Of a stretch of DNA of 64,000 nt, positions 61,401-64,000 are shown in pieces. This stretch comes from Candidatus Gastranaerophilales bacterium (GTDB lineage: Bacteria; Cyanobacteriota; Vampirovibrionia; Gastranaerophilales; Gastranaerophilaceae). Where the stretch lies: NCBI GenBank assembly GCA_944323135.1, contig CALURI010000008.1, positions 1 to 64,000 on the forward strand, read 5' to 3'. Under the pieces are notes generated by a model, which was given only the letters and a program-made list of their open reading frames with translations, was not told the origin of the DNA and did not search any database. Numbering within the stretch: position 1 is the first letter of the stretch; every line of letters starts with the position of its first letter. The translations under genes and the position numbers were made by a program.

Positions 61401-61822
61401 ATTTCATCACCTATTTTTAGAGAAATTGAATTAGTTTCATAAAAATTATTTGTCGGGAATTTTTCAAGAACAACTTTTACAGGTACTAGAACAATATCCG
61501 GTTTTTCTCTTAAAATTCTAACCTGCTCAGCATAATCATACCTGTTAGGCGGTACACTTTCGTACATTGAAATATTTTGAAAAGGCATAATTTCAGCATT
61601 TTCGCCAAAAGCTTTTAATAAATCATTTTGATATTTTAATGCGTTTTGCTCGGTTGAGGTTATTACAAGAATTTTTTTATCCGTAATTTTTTTAATTTTT
61701 GTAATTAGCAATAACCTCAAAAGAGTTGTCAAACCAGTAACGGCAAAAGAATATGACCTTGTAAGAAATCGCTCAAACAAAGCATAATTTTCGTTATTTT
61801 CGGGTGCATTAATTTTAAACAT
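58460..61822 (-). CDS. mfd: Transcription-repair coupling factor
   Basis: An 1120-residue DNA translocase that removes stalled RNA polymerase and recruits UvrA. The N-terminal UvrB-homology module has PPNRYDYAEQVRIL and VLEKFPTN; a CarD-like RNA polymerase interaction domain (GEYVVHSIHGVGIYKG, about 455) leads to the RecG-like helicase: CGDVGFGKTEVAMRGIF (Walker A, about 600), VIDEEHRFGVRHKEKL (DEEH box, about 705), SATPIPRTLYMSL and the second RecA domain with QLRGRVGRSQRQAYCY. The TRG and C-terminal domains complete it. Length is typical. TAAAAT (rc of 61829-61834) ends 6 nt before the ATG, followed by TATACT as at rarA, so leaderless. Confidence 0.97.
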   Translation of the reverse strand: MFKINAPENNENYALFERFLTRSYSFAVTGLTTLLRLLLITKIKKITDKKILVITSTEQNALKYQNDLLKAFGENAEIMPFQNISMYESVPPNRYDYAEQVRILREKPDIVLVPVKVVLEKFPTNNFYETNSISLKIGDEIDIKELAQKFINLGFQRSTMVSDIGEFSIRGDIIDFYSLDKHPVRVELWGDEIVDIRYFNNETQKSIEKLKSAKVMPMYKFTIEKGIPSEIKPEDDDGYFEGIEVYQNYFNSDFVSILDYFKDYILVFDETSEIYTKYENLDKNFEEQLQENLKLGLNIDLKGRNHLPFEEFIQKCAGFVKVGFNNFLDSEMDEVIEFNTQTIQNFGAKLDDIANFIALKNDYRIIIATDYPERVKEILAERNIFDIEYNESISSHGSVLEDFKTIIITDRELFNKRTKEITSTKRSYYKEKPEYIENINDIKEGEYVVHSIHGVGIYKGLSQQEIDGQLKDYLTIEYANKDRLHIPAEQINLLVRYRGSGAIKPKLSRMGGKDWENTKTRVKKEVEQVAYDLLRLYAKRKMQQGIQFLPDTTWQVEMEEAFEYTETPDQMKAINDVKADMESEQPMDRLICGDVGFGKTEVAMRGIFKAVTSGKQVAVVVPTTILAFQHYQTISERFKPFGVNVELLSRFRSQKEQKETIKHLATGECDVVVGTHRLLQEGIIFKDLGLLVIDEEHRFGVRHKEKLKQFRENIDIITMSATPIPRTLYMSLSGIKDMSIINTPPKNRLPIKTYVGEWNENMVKNAIIHELDREGQVFYLYNRVETIDEFRIQLQKLVPNARIAIGHGQMDEKTLEKVIIDFANHEYDILLATTIIENGIDIPNANTMIIHNADKFGLAQLYQLRGRVGRSQRQAYCYCLYTKSKEITPDAVQRLKAIKEFTNLGSGYQIAMRDVEIRGVGNILGTKQHGHMVNVGFDTYCQLLEETVQELQGQAVEKSEPTIVDINVTAFIPDEWVGSAEQKMIEYKRLADVKSDVELDYITEEWKDRFAKPPESVENLIKLIRIRLAATEVKISLIRETEDNIRIYTPFSQPEWKIIQHSLPSEILKRIKFTIAPKACTDGNSILLLNNSYMNFNEIFNILTDLFYYIYKVSNEFAYK

Positions 61823-61845
61823 AGTATAATTTTATCACATAAAAT

Positions 61846-61873
61846 AAAAAAGCCCTTTCAAAAGAGCTTTTTT
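61846..61873 (-). terminator. Terminator of murA operon
   Basis: AAAAAAGC (61846-61853) pairs with GCTTTTTT (61866-61873), with CTTT/AAAG stacking inside. On the minus strand a T tract follows, so it ends the murA unit 2 nt past the 61875 gene's stop and near the mfd promoter. Confidence 0.7.
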
Positions 61874-61874
61874 A

Positions 61875-62219
61875 TTATTTTATATCTGTTTTATTAGGAC
61901 TTTCGTATTCAATTCCCATCTCTTTAAGTGTCCTTATAAAGTTTTGAGCACAAATTTTTTGCGCTTCAGGTGGGACAAATCTTAAAATTTCAACGGTTTT
62001 AGAAATAACAGGATCTTTATCGTACCAGCGGTTATTTGCATTAACAGGTTTGACCATTGCATAAAATTTATCAATTGTTTCTTTTGAAACTTTTTCTTCT
62101 ATTTTTTGAAGAAAAATTTCAGCCTGAGCTCTTAATTCCGTTTGGTAATTTCTTAAAAGCTCAATAACTTCAAGTAACAATGGATCATGATCATACCAGC
62201 GTTTGTATGCAGGTGCCAT
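61875..62219 (-). CDS. Small conserved-looking protein coupled to murA
   Basis: A 114-residue protein with an internal duplication: KRWYDHDPLLLEVIELLRNYQTELRAQAEIFL and NRWYDKDPVISKTVEILRFVPPEAQKICAQNFI. The repeated RWYD-x-DP-x(6)-[EV]-x-[IL]-LR element is followed by a helix each time. No signal or membrane helix. Its ATG shares one base with the murA stop (TAATG), so translation is coupled and it may act with MurA or in cell-envelope synthesis, which is inferred from position. I recall similar RWYD-DP proteins in Cyanobacteria but cannot verify it here. A terminator follows. Confidence 0.7.
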   Translation of the reverse strand: MAPAYKRWYDHDPLLLEVIELLRNYQTELRAQAEIFLQKIEEKVSKETIDKFYAMVKPVNANNRWYDKDPVISKTVEILRFVPPEAQKICAQNFIRTLKEMGIEYESPNKTDIK

Positions 62220-63544
62220 TACAACAAGCCCTCCGTTATATTGATTTTCGGTTCAACAGGAGAAGAAATAACTTCCTCATCTCTTCTTTCTATTTTGCCT
62301 CCTAATAATCTTAGCTTACTTTCGAAATTTTCGTATCCTCTATCTATATGATGTAAGTTTTCGATAGTAGAATTTCCGTCAGCCATTAGAGCTGCAACAA
62401 CAAGCGATGCCCCTGCACGTAAATCACTTGCAGCAAGTGTTGCACCAGTTAATTTTTTAACACCTTTAATAATTGCATGGTTTCTGTCTTGGTGAATATC
62501 TGCACCCATTCTTCTAAGTTCAGGGACTTGCATAAACCTGTTTTCATACAAACTTTCGGTAATAATTCCAACACCGTTTGCAGTAGTCAGTAATGTCATT
62601 GCCATTGACTGCAAATCTGTAGGGAATCCTGGATAAGGCTGTGTGACAAAATTTATTGAATTTAATCTGTTTTTGCAAGAGACTTCTAAAGAATTCGGTT
62701 CAATAAGTTTAATATTTGCACCCATCTTAAGTAACTTATCAGTAAAGAATGTCAAATGAGCAGGGAATACATTTTTTATAATAGCTTTACCTTTTGTGGC
62801 AATAATAGCTGACATAAATGTTCCTGCTTCAATTCTGTCAGGAATTGTTGTATATTCAATCGGATGTAAACTATCTTGTTTTACACCGTTTATAACTATT
62901 TCTGATGTACCTGCTCCGTTAACATCTGCACCCATAGAGTTTAAGAAATTAGCCAAATCAACAATTTCAGGTTCTTGAGCTGCATTTTGAATTCTTGTAG
63001 AACCATCTGCAAGAATTGATGCAAGCATGATATTTTCAGTTGCTCCAACAGAGGGGATATCAAGGTAAATATCAGTACCCACAAGTTTTGGGACTTTTGC
63101 ATGTACATAACCATTTTCTATTTTAATTTTTGCGCCAAGTGCCTCTAAACCTCTTATATGAAAATCAACTCTTCTTTCTCCGATTGCACAACCGCCCGGA
63201 AGTGCAACTATTGCTTCACGGCAACGTGAAACCAATGCTCCGAGAACAATAAAAGAAGCCCTCATTTTGCTTACAAGTTCATATTTTGCAGTTATACTTG
63301 TCAAATCTGTAGCATCAATAGTAACTGATTTTTCTTTTTTATCATAAGTTGTTTTTGCCCCGAGATCACTAATAACATTAAGCATAATTTCAACATCTGT
63401 TAAATCCGGAACATTATGAATTTTAGTTTCACCTTTCGCTAATAAAGCAGCAGCCATCAACTTTAATACAGAATTTTTTGCGCCGCCGATAGAAACCTCA
63501 CCTTTTAACGGGGTACCGCCCTTTATATAATATTTTTGAGTCAA
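62219..63544 (-). CDS. murA: UDP-N-acetylglucosamine 1-carboxyvinyltransferase
   Basis: A 441-residue enzyme that makes the first committed step of peptidoglycan: transfer of enolpyruvyl from PEP to UDP-GlcNAc. YYIKGGTPLKGEVSIGGAKNSVLKLMAAALL is the N-terminal signature with the catalytic Lys. The loop with the active-site Cys is ALPGGCAIGERRVDFHI (Cys about 118), the residue modified by fosfomycin. SVGATENIMLAS, TIPDRIEAGTFM and YPGFPTDLQSM are further conserved parts. The start is a TTG at 63544, 8 nt after AAAGG. It leads an operon with the 114-residue gene. TATAAT lies upstream. Confidence 0.96.
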   Translation of the reverse strand: MTQKYYIKGGTPLKGEVSIGGAKNSVLKLMAAALLAKGETKIHNVPDLTDVEIMLNVISDLGAKTTYDKKEKSVTIDATDLTSITAKYELVSKMRASFIVLGALVSRCREAIVALPGGCAIGERRVDFHIRGLEALGAKIKIENGYVHAKVPKLVGTDIYLDIPSVGATENIMLASILADGSTRIQNAAQEPEIVDLANFLNSMGADVNGAGTSEIVINGVKQDSLHPIEYTTIPDRIEAGTFMSAIIATKGKAIIKNVFPAHLTFFTDKLLKMGANIKLIEPNSLEVSCKNRLNSINFVTQPYPGFPTDLQSMAMTLLTTANGVGIITESLYENRFMQVPELRRMGADIHQDRNHAIIKGVKKLTGATLAASDLRAGASLVVAALMADGNSTIENLHHIDRGYENFESKLRLLGGKIERRDEEVISSPVEPKINITEGLL

Positions 63545-63714
63545 TTTTCTTACCTTTAAATAATATTTTACTTTACCTTAATTATAATAATACAATCAGA
63601 TTTGAATGATGTAAATAAGTTAAATTATGTAAAGAAAATCATAAAATTATTTGAATTATTGTTTAAAAAAAAATTTTTTAGTTTTATAAAAAAACAAAAG
63701 GAGAAAATACTTTG

Positions 63715-64000
63715 ATGAATATAAGCCCAGTAAGTTTTACAGGAATAAAAAATATCGGTTTTGCAAAAATTTCAAAAGACACTCCGGAAATACAAATATC
63801 ACGTAACATTTTGAATATGGAACTTACTAATGATGTTGAACATAAAGATTTATCAGAATATAAAAAAATATTAAAAAATTTTCCAACATTAAAAAATAAT
63901 ATTAATGATAAATTTGTAAATATCGAAATGACATCAATTTATAATAATACTGGTGATTTAACATTTATCCCACGTTTAAACGGGCAGGTTATTCCGTTTT
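63715..64000 (+). CDS. Partial F-x-G-motif protein (5' part only)
   Basis: An open frame from the ATG at 63715 to the window edge, at least 95 codons. It starts MNISPVSFTGIKNIGFAKISK and continues with strands and helices rich in Asn, Ile and Lys (EIQISRNILNMELTNDVEHK, FVNIEMTSIYNNTG). PVSFTG near residue 6 matches the motif at the start of other proteins here. GGAG lies 12 nt before the ATG; a TTG directly upstream (63712) has 9-nt spacing and is in frame, so the start may be three bases earlier. It is divergent from murA. The rest is outside the window. Confidence 0.65.
   Translation, partial: MNISPVSFTGIKNIGFAKISKDTPEIQISRNILNMELTNDVEHKDLSEYKKILKNFPTLKNNINDKFVNIEMTSIYNNTGDLTFIPRLNGQVIPF

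Overview
The window is AT-rich, gene-dense bacterial chromosome. I read it as a member of Candidatus Gastranaerophilales (Vampirovibrionia/Melainabacteria, the non-photosynthetic gut relatives of Cyanobacteria). This is an inference from: prepilin-like proteins with the signature FTLAEVLITIGIIGVVAAL; a set of proteins carrying a short N-terminal F-x-G motif (ISFQG, LNFQG, VKFTG, VSFTG); a diderm marker (LptF/LptG permease); an oxygen-protection protein (reverse rubrerythrin); and many small secreted proteins. tRNA-Arg and tmRNA do not encode their CCA ends. No CRISPR array, insertion sequence or complete prophage was seen.

Layout. 1-2053: RNase P RNA (minus strand), a prepilin-like protein and small secreted or charged proteins. 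2206-6139: three family-2 glycosyltransferases next to an XRE regulator, with a phased array of ATGCAT sites between them. 6151-11461: HD phosphohydrolase, rubrerythrin, a Cys-cluster protein, dnaK. 11517-15485: two modules, each a prepilin-like gene divergent from a tiny XRE regulator, flanking gatA. 15492-29259: coiled-coil protein, palindromic tandem repeat, LptF/G permease, alcohol dehydrogenase, miaB, acyl-CoA synthetase, a solute-binding protein, rarA, a LysM protein, rpmB, a TonB-C protein, and a MerR-like gene with recA. 29416-31389: an unusual lipoprotein, an XRE/zinc-ribbon regulator and tmRNA. 31642-36883: a likely accessory block after ssrA with a secreted protein, a MuF-M23 peptidase fusion, a 22-codon ORF, a DUF4357-like remnant, and an overlapping kinase-like/HAD-phosphatase pair. 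36948-49704: pgeF, aquaporin, a Cys-rich peptide, a serine-hydrolase-like protein, NagZ, a GT4 glycosyltransferase, an AGCS symporter with a structured leader and an ACT protein, a GH57 enzyme and a 58-codon gene. 49801-54796: dut, two HTH genes, alaS, and a protein with 11-residue repeats. 55018-64000: tRNA-Arg, DHA2 efflux transporter, cupin, parvulin lipoprotein, mfd, a small murA-coupled protein, murA, and the 5' part of another F-x-G protein cut by the window edge.

Most genes form short transcription units ending in clear hairpin/T-tract terminators, often shared by convergent genes. Two translation modes are visible. Many genes have good Shine-Dalgarno sites, and these moved several starts downstream of the longest reading frame. 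At least eight genes lack one and have a -10-like hexamer ending exactly 6 nt before the ATG, suggesting leaderless mRNAs. The strongest candidates for new biology are the F-x-G protein set, the kinase/HAD pair within it, the MuF-M23 fusion, the prepilin/XRE modules and the structured leader before the symporter.
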